A stretch of 64,000 nucleotides of DNA from Streptomyces sp. NA04227 (GCF_013364195.1 NZ_CP054918.1:1539001-1603000); one strand, 5' to 3'. Shown: positions 28,152 to 37,360, numbered from the stretch's first letter. Notes: generated by a model not told the origin, from the letters alone. Numbers and translations are program-made.

Positions 28152-28949
28152 GTGAACGCACTGCGATTCGTCCGGATGGGCTTCGGCGCCGAGGCGGTCG
28201 GGTACGCCGAGGCGCTGACCGAACAGCGCCGGGTGCACGCCGCCCGGGTCGCGGACGAGATCCCGGACACCTGCCTGCTCCTGGAGCACCCTGCCGTCTA
28301 CACCGCGGGCAGGCTCACCAAGGACGACGAGCGGCCCGTCGACGGCACCCCCGTGATCGACGTCGACCGCGGCGGCAAGATCACCTGGCACGGCCCCGGC
28401 CAGCTCGTCGGCTATCCGATCACCAGGCTGCCGAACCCGCGGGACGTGGTCGGTCACGTACGCCGCCTGGAGGAGGCCCTGATCCGTACCTGCACGGAGC
28501 TCGGCCTTCGGACCAGCCGGGTGGAGGGCCGCAGCGGGGTGTGGGTCCTCGGCGAGGACCGGCCGGCGCCCGCGCTCGGCGGCCTGACCCTGGACTTCGC
28601 GCCGCCGCCGCGCACCCGCGCCACCTCCGAGTACAACCCGCGGCTCAGCGGCCCCGAGTACGCGCCGTCCAACGCGGGCCAACGCGGCGAGGACCGCAAG
28701 GTGGCCGCGATCGGCATCCGGGTCTCGCGGGGGGTCACCTCGCACGGCTTCGCGCTGAACGTGAACCCGGACAACACCTCCTTCGACCGGATCGTGCCCT
28801 GCGGCATCCGGGACGCGGGCGTCACCTCGCTCGCGTACGAGCTGGGCCGCGACGTCACGATCGCCGAGGTCCTGCCGCTGGTGGAGAAGCACCTGGCCGA
28901 GGTGCTCGCCGAGGCCGCCGCGGACCCGGCCGGGGCGGTGGCGTCCTGA
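28152..28949 (+). CDS. lipB: Octanoyltransferase
   Basis: A 265-residue protein from GTG 28152. Family motifs are [32 protein letters not shown] and the active-site residues Lys183 (EDRKVAAIG) and Cys217 (VPCGI). LipB moves an octanoyl group from acyl carrier protein to the lipoyl domains of E2 enzymes and of the glycine cleavage H protein. A ~40-residue insertion between VWVLGEDR and EDRKVAAIG ([17 protein letters not shown]) is usual in Streptomyces LipB. lipA follows 199 bp downstream with its own leader, so the two may be co-transcribed or separately driven. Confidence 0.96.
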   Translation: MNALRFVRMGFGAEAVGYAEALTEQRRVHAARVADEIPDTCLLLEHPAVYTAGRLTKDDERPVDGTPVIDVDRGGKITWHGPGQLVGYPITRLPNPRDVVGHVRRLEEALIRTCTELGLRTSRVEGRSGVWVLGEDRPAPALGGLTLDFAPPPRTRATSEYNPRLSGPEYAPSNAGQRGEDRKVAAIGIRVSRGVTSHGFALNVNPDNTSFDRIVPCGIRDAGVTSLAYELGRDVTIAEVLPLVEKHLAEVLAEAAADPAGAVAS

Positions 28950-29055
28950 GCGGGCCCAGGGGCAGGAATGAACCCGGCCCGAGCGAGGTTGGCCGGAGGA
29001 GAGGGCCGCGGATTCACGGGCGTACCCTTGGGGTGCACCGAGGATTCCAAGCCTC

Positions 29056-29105
29056 GAAGTCGTAGTAGCCAAGAAGTCGTAGTAGCCGAGAAGTAGCCGA
29101 GAAAC
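29056..29105. repeat. Short direct repeats in the lipB-lipA gap
   Basis: gaagtcgtagtagcc occurs at 29056-29070 and again at 29073-29087, followed by shortened copies (gagaagtagcc). The element lies just before the lipA ribosome-binding site. Confidence 0.8.
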
Positions 29106-29148
29106 CGTGCACCGGCCTGGAAGCCGGCGAAGCTATCAGGGAGCCGCT

Positions 29149-30138
29149 GTGTCCGCAGTCTCACCCGACGGACGCAAGATGCTGCGCCTGGAGGTCCGCA
29201 ACAGCCAGACCCCCATCGAGCGCAAGCCCGAGTGGATCAAGACCCGGGCGAAGATGGGCCCCGAGTACCGGAAGATGCAGGCGCTCGTGAAGGGCGAGGG
29301 CCTGCACACGGTCTGCCAGGAAGCCGGTTGCCCCAACATCTACGAGTGCTGGGAGGACCGCGAGGCGACCTTCCTCATCGGCGGCGACCAGTGCACCCGT
29401 CGCTGCGACTTCTGCCAGATCGACACCGGCAAGCCCGAGGCGCTCGACCGTGACGAACCGCGCCGGGTCGGCGAGTCGGTGGTCACGATGGACCTCAACT
29501 ACGCCACCATCACCGGCGTCGCCCGCGACGACCTGGAGGACGGCGGCGCCTGGCTGTACGCGGAGACCGTGCGCCAGATCCACGCCCAGACCGCCGAGCG
29601 CGCGGAGGGCCGGACCAAGGTCGAGCTCCTCGCCCCGGACTTCAACGCGGTGCCCGAGCAGCTCGCCGAGGTCTTCTCCTCGCGCCCCGAGGTCTTCGCG
29701 CACAACGTCGAGACGGTGCCCCGGATCTTCAAGCGCATCCGCCCCGGCTTCCGCTACGACCGCTCCCTCGACGTGATCACCAAGGCCCGCGAGTACGGCC
29801 TGGTCACCAAGTCGAACCTGATCCTCGGCATGGGCGAGGAGCGCGCCGAGATCAGCGAGGCCCTGCGCCAGCTGCACGAGGCGGGCTGCGAACTGATCAC
29901 CATCACCCAGTACCTGCGCCCCTCCGTGCGCCACCACCCCGTCGAGCGCTGGGTCAAGCCCGCCGAGTTCGTGGAGCTCAAGGAGGAGGCCGAGCAGATC
30001 GGCTTCTCCGGCGTCATGTCGGGCCCGCTGGTCCGCTCCTCGTACCGCGCGGGCCGCCTGTACCGGATGGCCATGGACCAGCGCGACGGTACGGCCACCG
30101 CGACGGACGACTCGTACTCCGCGCGCCAGGCGGTCTGA
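29149..30138 (+). CDS. lipA: Lipoyl synthase
   Basis: A 329-residue radical-SAM enzyme from GTG 29149, with agggag upstream. The radical-SAM cluster is CTRRCDFC (Cys82, Cys86, Cys89); the auxiliary cluster that donates sulfur is [12 protein letters not shown] (Cys56, Cys61, Cys67). [18 protein letters not shown] residues and the closing RSSYRAG serine are also present. LipA inserts two sulfur atoms into the octanoyl chains attached by LipB, completing lipoate on SucB and related proteins. It follows lipB, and a MITE-like element lies just after its stop. Confidence 0.97.
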   Translation: MSAVSPDGRKMLRLEVRNSQTPIERKPEWIKTRAKMGPEYRKMQALVKGEGLHTVCQEAGCPNIYECWEDREATFLIGGDQCTRRCDFCQIDTGKPEALDRDEPRRVGESVVTMDLNYATITGVARDDLEDGGAWLYAETVRQIHAQTAERAEGRTKVELLAPDFNAVPEQLAEVFSSRPEVFAHNVETVPRIFKRIRPGFRYDRSLDVITKAREYGLVTKSNLILGMGEERAEISEALRQLHEAGCELITITQYLRPSVRHHPVERWVKPAEFVELKEEAEQIGFSGVMSGPLVRSSYRAGRLYRMAMDQRDGTATATDDSYSARQAV

Positions 30139-30156
30139 GAGCTTCCGAGCGTCGTA

Positions 30157-30367
30157 GGGCCTTTCGTTTGGATCTGGTTGGTGTGGCTAACAGCACTCCA
30201 TGTCCAACCCGAGCGGGGTCTGGTGCGTGCAGCTGCAAGGCGGAGGATTGAACCATGGCGGAGCCATGGTGATTGACGACAACGCCGCTGGGGGCACCTC
30301 CCGGCCGAAGGCTGGGGGAGTGCGTGCCAGACCCCGTGACCCCCAACAAGATCCAAACGAGAGGCCC
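30157..30367. mobile_element. MITE-like element with 25-bp terminal inverted repeats and TA flanks
   Basis: Left end gggcctttcgtttggatctg... (30157-30181) and right end (30343-30367, read in reverse) match at 23 of 25 positions. A TA dinucleotide flanks each side (30155-30156, 30368-30369), as left by IS630/Tc1-mariner transposition. The 211-bp interior has no plausible transposase frame. It contains a second nested inverted repeat (cggggtctgg near 30215 and ccagacccc near 30327) and the hairpin ctcccggcc/ggctgggggag at about 30299-30322. It is most probably a non-autonomous element mobilised by an IS630-type transposase elsewhere in the genome. Confidence 0.75.
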
Positions 30368-30369
30368 TA

Positions 30370-30756
30370 GTTCCGAGAACCGAAGTGCCGTGCCCGGTGG
30401 GCCCGTTGGGGCCGCCGGGCACGCGCATGTCCGGGTCCTCTACGCCCCCACGGCTCTGTGAATCCGAGCACAAGTAGTTACCCATCGGTAATGGCGGAAC
30501 CCGAACGGCCGCCCGCGTCTGCGCAGATCGGAAGCCCGGGGCCACCCGCCGCGTCACGGGAAGGGGCTAACCGCCCGGATTTCAGGCTTCATTGGCGTTT
30601 GACCGCCGGGTCACGCACTGGTAACAACGAGCAGTGACGCTGGTTCCCTACCGCGTACACCCTCCGTCACCACCGCGCTGGCACACCACAAGTGGTCCAC
30701 CGCCGCGTCGGCACCCACGAGTCACCCACCGCCACCCCCGAGGGGATCCCACCGCC
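30370..30756. other. Gap between the MITE-like element and a small gene
   Basis: About 390 bp of leader DNA. It includes ttacc-catc-ggtaa (30478-30491), a small operator-like inverted repeat, and a proline-codon-like C-rich stretch just before the 67-aa gene. No other gene is visible. Confidence 0.4.
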
Positions 30757-30960
30757 ATGCAGGCCGCGCCAGTCCGAGCCCAAGCCCTTCCGACCGTCGC
30801 CGGAGCCCTTCGCGCCGTCGAATCGCTCCTGATGCGGGGCGGCCAGCGCACCGCACGCCGCAACGCCTGGACCTCCGTACTGGAGGACCGCCGCCGCGCC
30901 AAGGACCGGGTCGAGGCCCAGCGCGCACTCGACGCCGCGGTGGAGGCCCGCACCTCCTGA
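30757..30960 (+). CDS. Small conserved actinobacterial protein (67 aa)
   Basis: MQAAPVRAQALPTVAGALRAVESLLMRGGQRTARRNAW at the start, then EDRRRAKDRVEAQRALDAAVEARTS. It is short, basic and helical, with strong codon bias; I infer a conserved Streptomyces hypothetical of this locus. The start is ATG 30757; the frame continues upstream to 30634 but in proline-rich, non-conserved-looking sequence. It lies between lipA and the DUF4191 gene. The function is unknown. Confidence 0.65.
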   Translation: MQAAPVRAQALPTVAGALRAVESLLMRGGQRTARRNAWTSVLEDRRRAKDRVEAQRALDAAVEARTS

Positions 30961-31062
30961 GGGCCCCGACCCTCATCCGCTGAGCCCCGGACCCCTACTT
31001 CCCGAGGCTCCGGTCCCTCCCGCGTGTCGAACAGGGTCACCCGGACACGTAGACTCCGCAGT

Positions 31063-31764
31063 ATGGCGAGGAAGGATCCCGCAGCGGACGCTGCGAACAC
31101 GGGGCGACTCAAGCAGATCGCCCTCACGTACAAGATGACCAGGCGGGCCGACTCCAAAATCGGCCTGATCCTCGGGGCCGTCGGACTCGGCACCTTGGGT
31201 GTCTTCCTCGCGATCGGTTTCCTGATCGACCATCCCATCTTCCTGGGCATCGCGGGTCTGCTGGTCTCCCTCCTGGTGACGGCCGTGGTCTTCGGCCGCC
31301 GCGCGGAGCAGGCGGCCTTCGGTCAGATGGAGGGCAAGCCCGGCGCGGCCGCCGCTGTCCTGGACAACGTCGGACGCGGCTGGACCACCACCCCCGCCGT
31401 CGCGATGAACCGCAACCAGGACGTCGTGCACCGCGCGGTCGGCAAGGCGGGCATCGTCCTGGTCGCCGAGGGCAACCCGAACCGTCTCAAGAGCCTGCTC
31501 TCCGCCGAGAAGAAGAAGATGGCGCGCATCGTGGCGGACGTTCCGGTCCACGACATCGTGGTCGGCGAGGGCGAGGGCCAGGTCCCGCTCAAGAAGGTCC
31601 GTACGACGATGCTCAAGCTCCCGCGCACCCTCAGCGGCCCGCAGGTGACCGCGACCAACGACCGGTTGCGTGCGCTCGGGGACTTGATGAGCAATATGCC
31701 TTTGCCAAAGGGGCCCATGCCGAAAGGCATGCGCATGCCTCGTGGCGGCGGGAAGATGCGCTGA
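31063..31764 (+). CDS. DUF4191 membrane protein
   Basis: A 233-residue protein from ATG 31063 (MARKDPAADAANTGRLKQIALTYKMTRRADSK). Two adjoining transmembrane helices (IGLILGAVGLGTLGVFLAIGF and IFLGIAGLLVSLLVTAVVFG) are followed by a cytosolic-looking domain with TTPAVAMNRNQDVVHRAVGKAGIVLVAEG and a glycine/methionine/lysine tail (MPLPKGPMPKGMRMPRGGGK). This matches the DUF4191 family found next to lipA in actinobacteria. The function is unknown. A strong terminator at 31793-31838 separates it from the convergent RDD gene. Confidence 0.92.
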   Translation: MARKDPAADAANTGRLKQIALTYKMTRRADSKIGLILGAVGLGTLGVFLAIGFLIDHPIFLGIAGLLVSLLVTAVVFGRRAEQAAFGQMEGKPGAAAAVLDNVGRGWTTTPAVAMNRNQDVVHRAVGKAGIVLVAEGNPNRLKSLLSAEKKKMARIVADVPVHDIVVGEGEGQVPLKKVRTTMLKLPRTLSGPQVTATNDRLRALGDLMSNMPLPKGPMPKGMRMPRGGGKMR

Positions 31765-31792
31765 GCATCACCTGAGCCCAGCGACCGAGAAG

Positions 31793-31838
31793 CGCGAAGG
31801 GCGGCCCGGAACTTTCCAGTTCCGGGCCGCCCTTCGCG
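31793..31838. terminator. Bidirectional terminator after the DUF4191 gene
   Basis: A 21-bp perfect stem (cgcgaagggcggcccggaac plus t, and its complement) with a 4-base loop ttcc lies between convergent genes, one of the strongest hairpins in the window. Confidence 0.9.
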
Positions 31839-32007
31839 TACGTACTCGATGACTTGCCTTGCGGGCGCCCGAAGGCCGGGGAACAGCCGGAGCTGCGGAG
31901 GCGCGGAACCGCCGGACTACATCCGCACGCGGACCTGGAGCCCGACTCCGAACTACACCCGGAAGCCGCCCTGCCTCCGGAAGCCGACCCGCATATCGGA
32001 CGCCGAA

Positions 32008-32475
32008 CTACATCCGGACCTGGATCGCGTTGGCCAGCCGGTCGTGGAGGCCGCGGGAGTCGCGGTCCCAGATGAGGGCGGGGACGGCGAGGCAGAGCAG
32101 CGCAGTGCGCAGCGCCGCCCGGCCGAGGCCGAGGCTCTCGCCGTGGATGGAGATGACCCGGAGCCGGAAGAGCCGCTTGCCCGGAGTGAAGCCGACCGTA
32201 CCGACGGTCAGCGTGCCGAGCAGGAAGAGGATGCCGATGGCCCACCTTCCGGTGACCTGCATATCACCTTGCGCGAGCAGACCGTATGCGATCAGGACGC
32301 AGAGGCCCCAGTCGACGAAGACGGCGCCGAAGCGCCTGCCGAGCGGTGCGATCGAGCCCGGGCCCTCCTGCGGAAGGCCGAGCTGCTGACCGCGGTAACC
32401 GAAGTCGGCATCCGTGCCCTCGGCCGCCTCGCCGGGGCCGGACGGCCTGGATCCCATTGCTTGCCTCTTGTCCAC
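32008..32475 (-). CDS. RDD family membrane protein
   Basis: A 155-residue protein from GTG 32475. After a polar N-terminus, the RDD motif region [23 protein letters not shown] is followed by a second hydrophobic helix ([15 protein letters not shown]), [16 protein letters not shown] and a third helix, ending with [18 protein letters not shown]. The conserved Arg-Asp pattern fits RDD proteins, suggested to be small membrane transporters, but the substrate is unknown. Just past its stop, bases 31917-31938 repeat the gene's last ~20 bases imperfectly, a small local duplication. It diverges from glnA. Confidence 0.9.
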   Translation of the reverse strand: MDKRQAMGSRPSGPGEAAEGTDADFGYRGQQLGLPQEGPGSIAPLGRRFGAVFVDWGLCVLIAYGLLAQGDMQVTGRWAIGILFLLGTLTVGTVGFTPGKRLFRLRVISIHGESLGLGRAALRTALLCLAVPALIWDRDSRGLHDRLANAIQVRM

Positions 32476-32605
32476 CCGTCAACGGTACTGCCCCCTCTCC
32501 GGTACCGGCACCGACGGGTTGGTCGCTGACCTGAACACCCTCCCCGGAGGCCTTCGACGCGACGGACGGTTCTTCCTTTTTGTCGCGCTTGGGACTCTCG
32601 GGCCG

Positions 32606-32644
32606 GTTAACGTGGACGAAACAAATGGGTCATGCTCGAGAAAT
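32606..32644 (+). promoter_or_regulatory. GlnR box upstream of glnA
   Basis: ttaac-6-gaaac-6-gtcat-6-gaaat, at 32607-32611, 32618-32622, 32629-32633 and 32640-32644, fits the actinobacterial GlnR consensus of two a-b site pairs with six-base spacers. It lies about 100 bp before the glnA start. In Streptomyces, GlnR activates glnA when nitrogen is limiting. Confidence 0.8.
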
Positions 32645-32746
32645 CCCGCCTCCCTAAGGTCGGGTCCAGCGTGTGCCACCGCACTGGCCGCACCACCGAG
32701 CTACAACGCCCGCCCCGAGGACCGGGAGCGGGATAGGAGGAGCTGG

Positions 32747-34156
32747 ATGTTCCAGAACGCCGACGAGGCCAAGAAGTTCATCGCGGACGAGGACGTCAAG
32801 TTCGTCGACGTCCGCTTCTGTGACCTGCCGGGTGTGATGCAGCACTTCACGGTGCCCGCCGAGGCGTTCGACCCGACCGAGGAGCTGGCGTTCGACGGGT
32901 CGTCGATCCGCGGCTTCCAGGCCATCCACGAGTCGGACATGGCGCTGCGCGCGGACCTGACGACCGCCCGGGTCGACCCCTTCCGCCGCGACAAGCACCT
33001 GAACATCAACTTCTTCATCCACGACCCGATCACGGGCGAGCAGTACAGCCGCGACCCGCGCAACATCGCCAAGAAGGCCGAGGCCTACCTCGCCTCCACC
33101 GGCATCGCGGACACCGCGTACTTCGGCCCCGAGGCCGAGTTCTACGTCTTCGACAGCGTCCGCTTCGACACCAAGTCGAACGAGAGCTTCTACCACATCG
33201 ACTCCGAGGCCGGCGCCTGGAACACCGGCTCCGTCGAGGACAACCGTGGTTACAAGGTCCGCTACAAGGGCGGCTACTTCCCGGCTCCCCCGGTCGACCA
33301 CTTCGCCGACCTGCGCGCCGAGATCTCCCTGGAGCTGGACAAGGCGGGCCTGCAGGTCGAGCGCCAGCACCACGAGGTCGGCACCGCGGGCCAGGCGGAG
33401 ATCAACTACAAGTTCAACACCCTGCTCGCCGCCGCCGACGACCTGATGCTCTTCAAGTACATCGTGAAGAACGTCGCCTGGCGCAACGGCAAGACCGCCA
33501 CCTTCATGCCGAAGCCGATCTTCGGCGACAACGGCTCGGGCATGCACGTCCACCAGTCGCTGTGGAGCGGCGGCCAGCCCCTCTTCTACGACGAGCAGGG
33601 CTACGCCGGCCTCTCGGACACCGCCCGCTACTACATCGGCGGCATCCTCAAGCACGCCCCGTCGCTGCTCGCGTTCACCAACCCGACGGTGAACTCGTAC
33701 CACCGCCTGGTCCCGGGCTTCGAGGCGCCGGTCAACCTGGTCTACTCGCAGCGCAACCGCTCCGCGGCCATGCGTATCCCGATCACGGGCTCGAACCCGA
33801 AGGCCAAGCGCGTCGAGTTCCGCGCCCCGGACCCGTCCTCCAACCCGTACCTGGCGTTCTCCGCGCTGCTGCTCGCGGGCCTGGACGGCGTGAAGAACAA
33901 GATCGAGCCGGCCGAGCCGATCGACAAGGACCTCTACGAGCTCGCCCCCGAGGAGCACGCGGGCGTCGCCCAGGTCCCCACCTCCCTCCCGGCGGTCCTC
34001 GACGCCCTCGAGGCGGACAACGAGTACCTCCAGGCCGGTGGCGTCTTCACCTCGGACCTGATCGAAACCTGGATCGACTACAAGCGCACCAACGAGATCG
34101 CCCCGATCCAGCTGCGGCCGCACCCGCACGAGTTCGAGCTTTACTACGACATCTAA
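32747..34156 (+). CDS. glnA: Glutamine synthetase type I
   Basis: A 469-residue protein from ATG 32747 with ggaggag upstream, exactly the usual GlnA length. Signatures include [17 protein letters not shown], the ATP-binding [21 protein letters not shown], the NRSAAMRIP loop and the adenylylation site Tyr397 in [11 protein letters not shown]. The enzyme makes glutamine from glutamate, ammonia and ATP as a dodecamer and is switched off by adenylylation of Tyr397. A GlnR box precedes it and a terminator follows, so it is monocistronic. A second, different glutamine synthetase, glnII, lies at 57.9 kb. Confidence 0.98.
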   Translation: MFQNADEAKKFIADEDVKFVDVRFCDLPGVMQHFTVPAEAFDPTEELAFDGSSIRGFQAIHESDMALRADLTTARVDPFRRDKHLNINFFIHDPITGEQYSRDPRNIAKKAEAYLASTGIADTAYFGPEAEFYVFDSVRFDTKSNESFYHIDSEAGAWNTGSVEDNRGYKVRYKGGYFPAPPVDHFADLRAEISLELDKAGLQVERQHHEVGTAGQAEINYKFNTLLAAADDLMLFKYIVKNVAWRNGKTATFMPKPIFGDNGSGMHVHQSLWSGGQPLFYDEQGYAGLSDTARYYIGGILKHAPSLLAFTNPTVNSYHRLVPGFEAPVNLVYSQRNRSAAMRIPITGSNPKAKRVEFRAPDPSSNPYLAFSALLLAGLDGVKNKIEPAEPIDKDLYELAPEEHAGVAQVPTSLPAVLDALEADNEYLQAGGVFTSDLIETWIDYKRTNEIAPIQLRPHPHEFELYYDI

Positions 34157-34165
34157 AGAGCGATG

Positions 34166-34200
34166 AAGGCCGCCAACCCACGCGTGGGGTTGGCGGCCTT
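34166..34200 (+). terminator. Terminator after glnA
   Basis: aaggccgccaaccc pairs perfectly with gggttggcggcctt, followed by cgtgtttc, a slightly T-rich tail. Confidence 0.9.
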
Positions 34201-34310
34201 CGTGTTTCATGGCCACCCTTCCGCGCCGTCCGGCAGGAAGGATCGTCCGATTACGATGGCGCCCGGGGCCGGGCCGAACGGTACGACCAGGCAGAAAAGG
34301 GCGGCAGTTG

Positions 34311-34922
34311 ATGGTGGGTGACCAGGCGCAGGGCCGCTCCCGGCGACCCGGGGGGCGTGCGGCCGTGGTGGTCGCCGCCGTGCGAGGGGCGACCGATGAG
34401 CTGCTCGAGGAAGTCGGCTACGAGGGGCTGACGCTTCCGGAGGTGGCGGCCCGCGCCGGGGTGAACAAGACGACCGTGTACCGGCGTTGGCCGACCAAGG
34501 TCGAGCTCATCACCGATCTGTTCCTGATCCGCACCGCGGAGCAGGATCCCGGCCGCGACACCGGCAGCCTGGTCGGCGACCTCGTTGCCACGCTCGAGGA
34601 CATCGTGGGCCATGTACGCAGTCCCGCGACACGGGCGGTGCTGAGTGTGGCCATCGGCGGCGCCTTGGACGAGCCCACCCGCGCCGCCCGTGAGGCGTTC
34701 TGGGACGAGCGGTTCCGTCGCGGTGCCGCGATCGTCGAGCGGGCCGTCGGGCGCGGGGAACTGCCGCCCGATGCGGACGCCCGCCTGCTTCTGGAGGACG
34801 CGAGCAGCCCCGTGTACTTCCGTCTGTTGGTCACCGGCCAGGCGCTCACCGACTCGGACATCGAGTTGTTCGCCCGCCGGGCTGCGGAGCGGGCCGGGGG
34901 AACCGGCGCAGCTCACGAATGA
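34311..34922 (+). CDS. TetR-family regulator
   Basis: A 203-residue protein from ATG 34311. The N-terminal HTH reads TDELLEEVGYEGLTLPEVAARAGVNKTTVYRRWPTKVELI, a classic TetR domain. The rest is helical with a likely ligand-binding domain (LEDIVGHVRSPATRAVLSVAIGG, FDERFRRGAAIVERAVGRGEL-like). It lies immediately before two strong palindromes and a secreted-protein gene on the same strand, so repression of that gene is likely; the ligand is unknown. Confidence 0.92.
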   Translation: MVGDQAQGRSRRPGGRAAVVVAAVRGATDELLEEVGYEGLTLPEVAARAGVNKTTVYRRWPTKVELITDLFLIRTAEQDPGRDTGSLVGDLVATLEDIVGHVRSPATRAVLSVAIGGALDEPTRAAREAFWDERFRRGAAIVERAVGRGELPPDADARLLLEDASSPVYFRLLVTGQALTDSDIELFARRAAERAGGTGAAHE

Positions 34923-35015
34923 CGGCCGCCCTGACCGGGATCTCGTGGCCGTCGTTGCGGATGTAGCGGCGGGTGCGAGCGATGTGCCGACCCACCCGGA
35001 TCAGCCGCAACTTTC

Positions 35016-35037
35016 AATAGCAACTCTAGTTGCTATT
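35016..35037. promoter_or_regulatory. Operator 1 of the secreted-protein gene
   Basis: aatagcaac, centre tcta, gttgctatt: a 22-base perfect palindrome just upstream of a TTGACT -35-like hexamer at 35042. Its core (gcaact..agttgc) recurs in operator 2. Confidence 0.75.
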
Positions 35038-35041
35038 ACCC

Positions 35042-35071
35042 TTGACTGCCGCGTCGATCACCGCCACAGTT
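35042..35071 (+). promoter_or_regulatory. Probable promoter between the two operators
   Basis: TTGACT at 35042-35047 and an acagtt/taag -10-like sequence ending near 35071 with ~18-base spacing. It is bracketed by the two palindromes, a classic repressible arrangement. Confidence 0.5.
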
Positions 35072-35073
35072 AA

Positions 35074-35089
35074 GGCAACTCAAGTTGCC
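35074..35089. promoter_or_regulatory. Operator 2 of the secreted-protein gene
   Basis: ggcaac, centre tcaa, gttgcc: a 16-base perfect palindrome sharing the gcaact..agttgc core of operator 1, just before the ribosome-binding site. Confidence 0.75.
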
Positions 35090-35107
35090 CTTGTGGAGGT
35101 GTGCGGG

Positions 35108-35974
35108 GTGCTGAACCGAAGAAGGTTCCTGGCGATCACGGCTCTCGCGACGGCCGTCGGCGCGGCCCCTCTGGCCCTGTCCTCGGCGAACGCGACGAGC
35201 CTTCCGCTCGAGCTGACGGCGTACATCGACGGTCGCGCGGTCGACCGGACGACGGTTCTCGAATGGGAGGCACGGCGGCTTCAGGTGGTTGCCGCGCGGA
35301 TCGGCGACGAGGTGCCCTCGCTCCTGGCCGAGCTCGCGGTCATCGTCGGACCTGACCCGAGCGCCGAGAACGTGGAGCAGGACCGGCAGCTCCTCGCCGA
35401 CGTCAAGCTGCGTATGGGCGAAAGCAGGATCCGCGAGCTCCTGGCACCCGACATCGCGATCACGGACCCGATGAGCGCCGCCGCCGCGGCCCTCGGCGAC
35501 TGGGACGTCAGCACGATCGAGATCTCCAGCTCGCTCGGCACCGCCCAGGGTTTCGTGGACTGGTTCAACGCCCGCATCGCACGGAACGACGTACGCGCCA
35601 TGCTCGTCGCCTGCCCCGACCACTACGTCCTCAACAGCCCCCGGGCAGGGGTCCAGGAAGTGATCGAGGTGACCGGCGGCGCCGTACTGGGGTCACGCTT
35701 CTTCGTCGACTACTCCGACCGCACCGGAGTCCCGATCGAAACGGACCCCGCCTTCCCGGTCCGCACCGCCGGGTGGGCCCGCAACAGCGACGGCACCAAG
35801 ATCGGCGCGGTCCGTCACCAGTTCCGCGACACTCCCGGAGGCGGGTTCCGGGCAAAGCCCGCCGTCGCCTTCCCGGCCGCACTTCCGCCGGGGATGATCA
35901 GTGCGCACGAGTGGCACCTGGCGTGCGAGTTCTCCAACTGGATGACCGCCTACGTCGACTCCCTCCATGCCTGA
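35108..35974 (+). CDS. Secreted protein of unknown function
   Basis: A 288-residue protein from GTG 35108, chosen because ggagg lies nine bases upstream (35094-35098); the frame is open to 35030. The N-terminus LNRRRFLAITALATAVGAAPLALSSANA is a signal peptide, possibly Tat-type (RRRFL). The mature part contains DWDVSTIEISSSLGTAQGFVDWFNARIA, ACPDHYVLNSPRAGVQEVIEVTGG, YSDRTGVPIETDPAFPV and HEWHLACEFSNWMTAYVDSL. I do not recognise a family. The paired operators and TetR upstream suggest inducible expression, perhaps in response to an external compound. Confidence 0.85.
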   Translation: MLNRRRFLAITALATAVGAAPLALSSANATSLPLELTAYIDGRAVDRTTVLEWEARRLQVVAARIGDEVPSLLAELAVIVGPDPSAENVEQDRQLLADVKLRMGESRIRELLAPDIAITDPMSAAAAALGDWDVSTIEISSSLGTAQGFVDWFNARIARNDVRAMLVACPDHYVLNSPRAGVQEVIEVTGGAVLGSRFFVDYSDRTGVPIETDPAFPVRTAGWARNSDGTKIGAVRHQFRDTPGGGFRAKPAVAFPAALPPGMISAHEWHLACEFSNWMTAYVDSLHA

Positions 35975-35996
35975 ACGGGCCAGTGCCGTCGCGGGT

Positions 35997-36422
35997 TCAG
36001 CGCCCGCCCGCCTGCGCGTTGTCCTTGTGCGCCCCCCAGCCGTGCCACCTCTCGACCTTGATCCAGGCGTTGACCCGGGCGCGGTCGCGGCGGGCGTAGG
36101 GCTGGCCGAGGTAGTGCTCGGACATCCGGTCGATGACGCGGAGGCCCTCGTCGTTGCGGAGGCGGTTGACGGTGCCGATGAAGCTGATGTGCGTGTACCA
36201 GGACTTGGCGTCCAGGACGGTGAGGCTGACGCGGGGGTCGTTGCGCACGTGACTCAGGCGTCGGCGCCCTTCGTCCATGTTGACCAGCAGTCGGTCGTCG
36301 TCCCACAGGTACCAGGTGGCCGTGGACACCGGCTGGCCGTCCGAACGGAGGGTGGTGATGACGGCCGGGTTGGGCTTGCGCAGGGTGGCGATGACGTCGG
36401 CGGGCAGCGGGGGCTCGGACAT
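35997..36422 (-). CDS. PPOX-class flavin- or F420-dependent oxidoreductase
   Basis: A 141-residue protein from ATG 36422 (MSEPPLPADVIATLRKPNPAVITTLRSDGQPVSTATWYLWDDD). The beta-barrel pattern VITTLRSDGQPV, LLVNMDEGRRRLSHVRNDPRVSLTVLD and the closing AWIKVERWHGW fits the pyridoxamine-5'-phosphate-oxidase-like split barrel. Members of this subfamily in actinobacteria use F420 or FMN; the substrate cannot be read. It diverges from the TetR gene at 36593; a run of gtggt repeats lies in the gap. Confidence 0.85.
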   Translation of the reverse strand: MSEPPLPADVIATLRKPNPAVITTLRSDGQPVSTATWYLWDDDRLLVNMDEGRRRLSHVRNDPRVSLTVLDAKSWYTHISFIGTVNRLRNDEGLRVIDRMSEHYLGQPYARRDRARVNAWIKVERWHGWGAHKDNAQAGGR

Positions 36423-36433
36423 GGGAGGTCTCC

Positions 36434-36470
36434 GTGTGTGGTGTGGTGTGGTGTGGCGTGGTGTGGTCGG
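36434..36470. repeat. gtgtg/gtggt microsatellite in the divergent gap
   Basis: A run of 5-base repeats (consensus gtggt) interrupted once by c, between the PPOX-like gene and a TetR gene. It is close to the PPOX start codon, so unit-number changes could affect expression. Confidence 0.8.
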
Positions 36471-36592
36471 CCGTTGCCTAGCGATGTATGGAGAGGGTTT
36501 CCACGTCCGAGGGGCCGGTGAAACCGGTGAGCCCACCTCTGGGACCGGGCACGCCGCTCACGGCATCCGAGCAGCTCAGTAGACTCGCCGCC

Positions 36593-37360
36593 ATGGGTGC
36601 GAGCACGAACGGCGGACGTGCGCCCGACGGGCGGGCGACTCGGTGGGCCGGGCAGCGGGAGCGGCGGCGGGCCGAGTTCGTGGATGCCGCCATCGAGGCC
36701 GTCGCACTGCACGGTCCCGAGGTGTCGACCGAGCAGATCGCCGAGCAGGCGGGAGTGGCACGCACCCGGCTGTACAAGCACTTCAGCGATGCCGCGGATC
36801 TGAACCGGGCGCTGGTCGAGCGCGTGACCGAGATGATCGCGGCGGAGCTGGAGCCGGTGCTGTACTCGGGCAGTACGCCACGGGACGGCGTCGAGGCGGC
36901 GGTGCGTACGCATCTGCAGTGGCTCACCCGGCACAGCAATCTCTACCGCTATCTGCTGCGCCAGACCGCCGACTCCCCCTCCGGTGCCGGTCAGGCGGTG
37001 CACGACGTCAAGAGCGCCATGGCCACCATGCTCGCCGGGCTCTTCCGCGACTACACCGCCGCGTTCGAGCTGGACATGCCCGCACAGTGGGTGGACGTGC
37101 TCGCCTTTGGCATCGTCGGCCTCATCGAGGCGGCGACCAGCCGTTGGATGGCCGACCCCTCCCAGATCACCGAGGACGAACTCGCCCAGCGCCTCTCCCG
37201 CTGGGTCTGGCTCACCCTGGACGATGCACTCCGCGCCGAGGGCATCGAGCTCGACCCGGACGTTTGGCTGCCGCTGCCGCCGCCGAGCGATTCCGCCTCG
37301 GCGCCTACGGCTCAGGCTCCGACTCCGGCGGCCGCGGCCCCTCCGGCGACCTCGGACTGA
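36593..37360 (+). CDS. TetR-family regulator
   Basis: A 255-residue protein from ATG 36593 (MGASTNGGRAPDGRATRWAGQRERRRAEF). The HTH reads VSTEQIAEQAGVARTRLYKHFSDAADLNRALVERV. The ligand-binding domain includes THLQWLTRHSNLYRYLLRQ and a C-terminal Pro/Ala-rich tail (SASAPTAQAPTPAAAAPPATSD). An upstream open extension to 36488 lacks family resemblance. It directly precedes the amidohydrolase gene, whose upstream region carries a gggtac..gtaccc palindrome that could be its operator. Confidence 0.92.
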   Translation: MGASTNGGRAPDGRATRWAGQRERRRAEFVDAAIEAVALHGPEVSTEQIAEQAGVARTRLYKHFSDAADLNRALVERVTEMIAAELEPVLYSGSTPRDGVEAAVRTHLQWLTRHSNLYRYLLRQTADSPSGAGQAVHDVKSAMATMLAGLFRDYTAAFELDMPAQWVDVLAFGIVGLIEAATSRWMADPSQITEDELAQRLSRWVWLTLDDALRAEGIELDPDVWLPLPPPSDSASAPTAQAPTPAAAAPPATSD

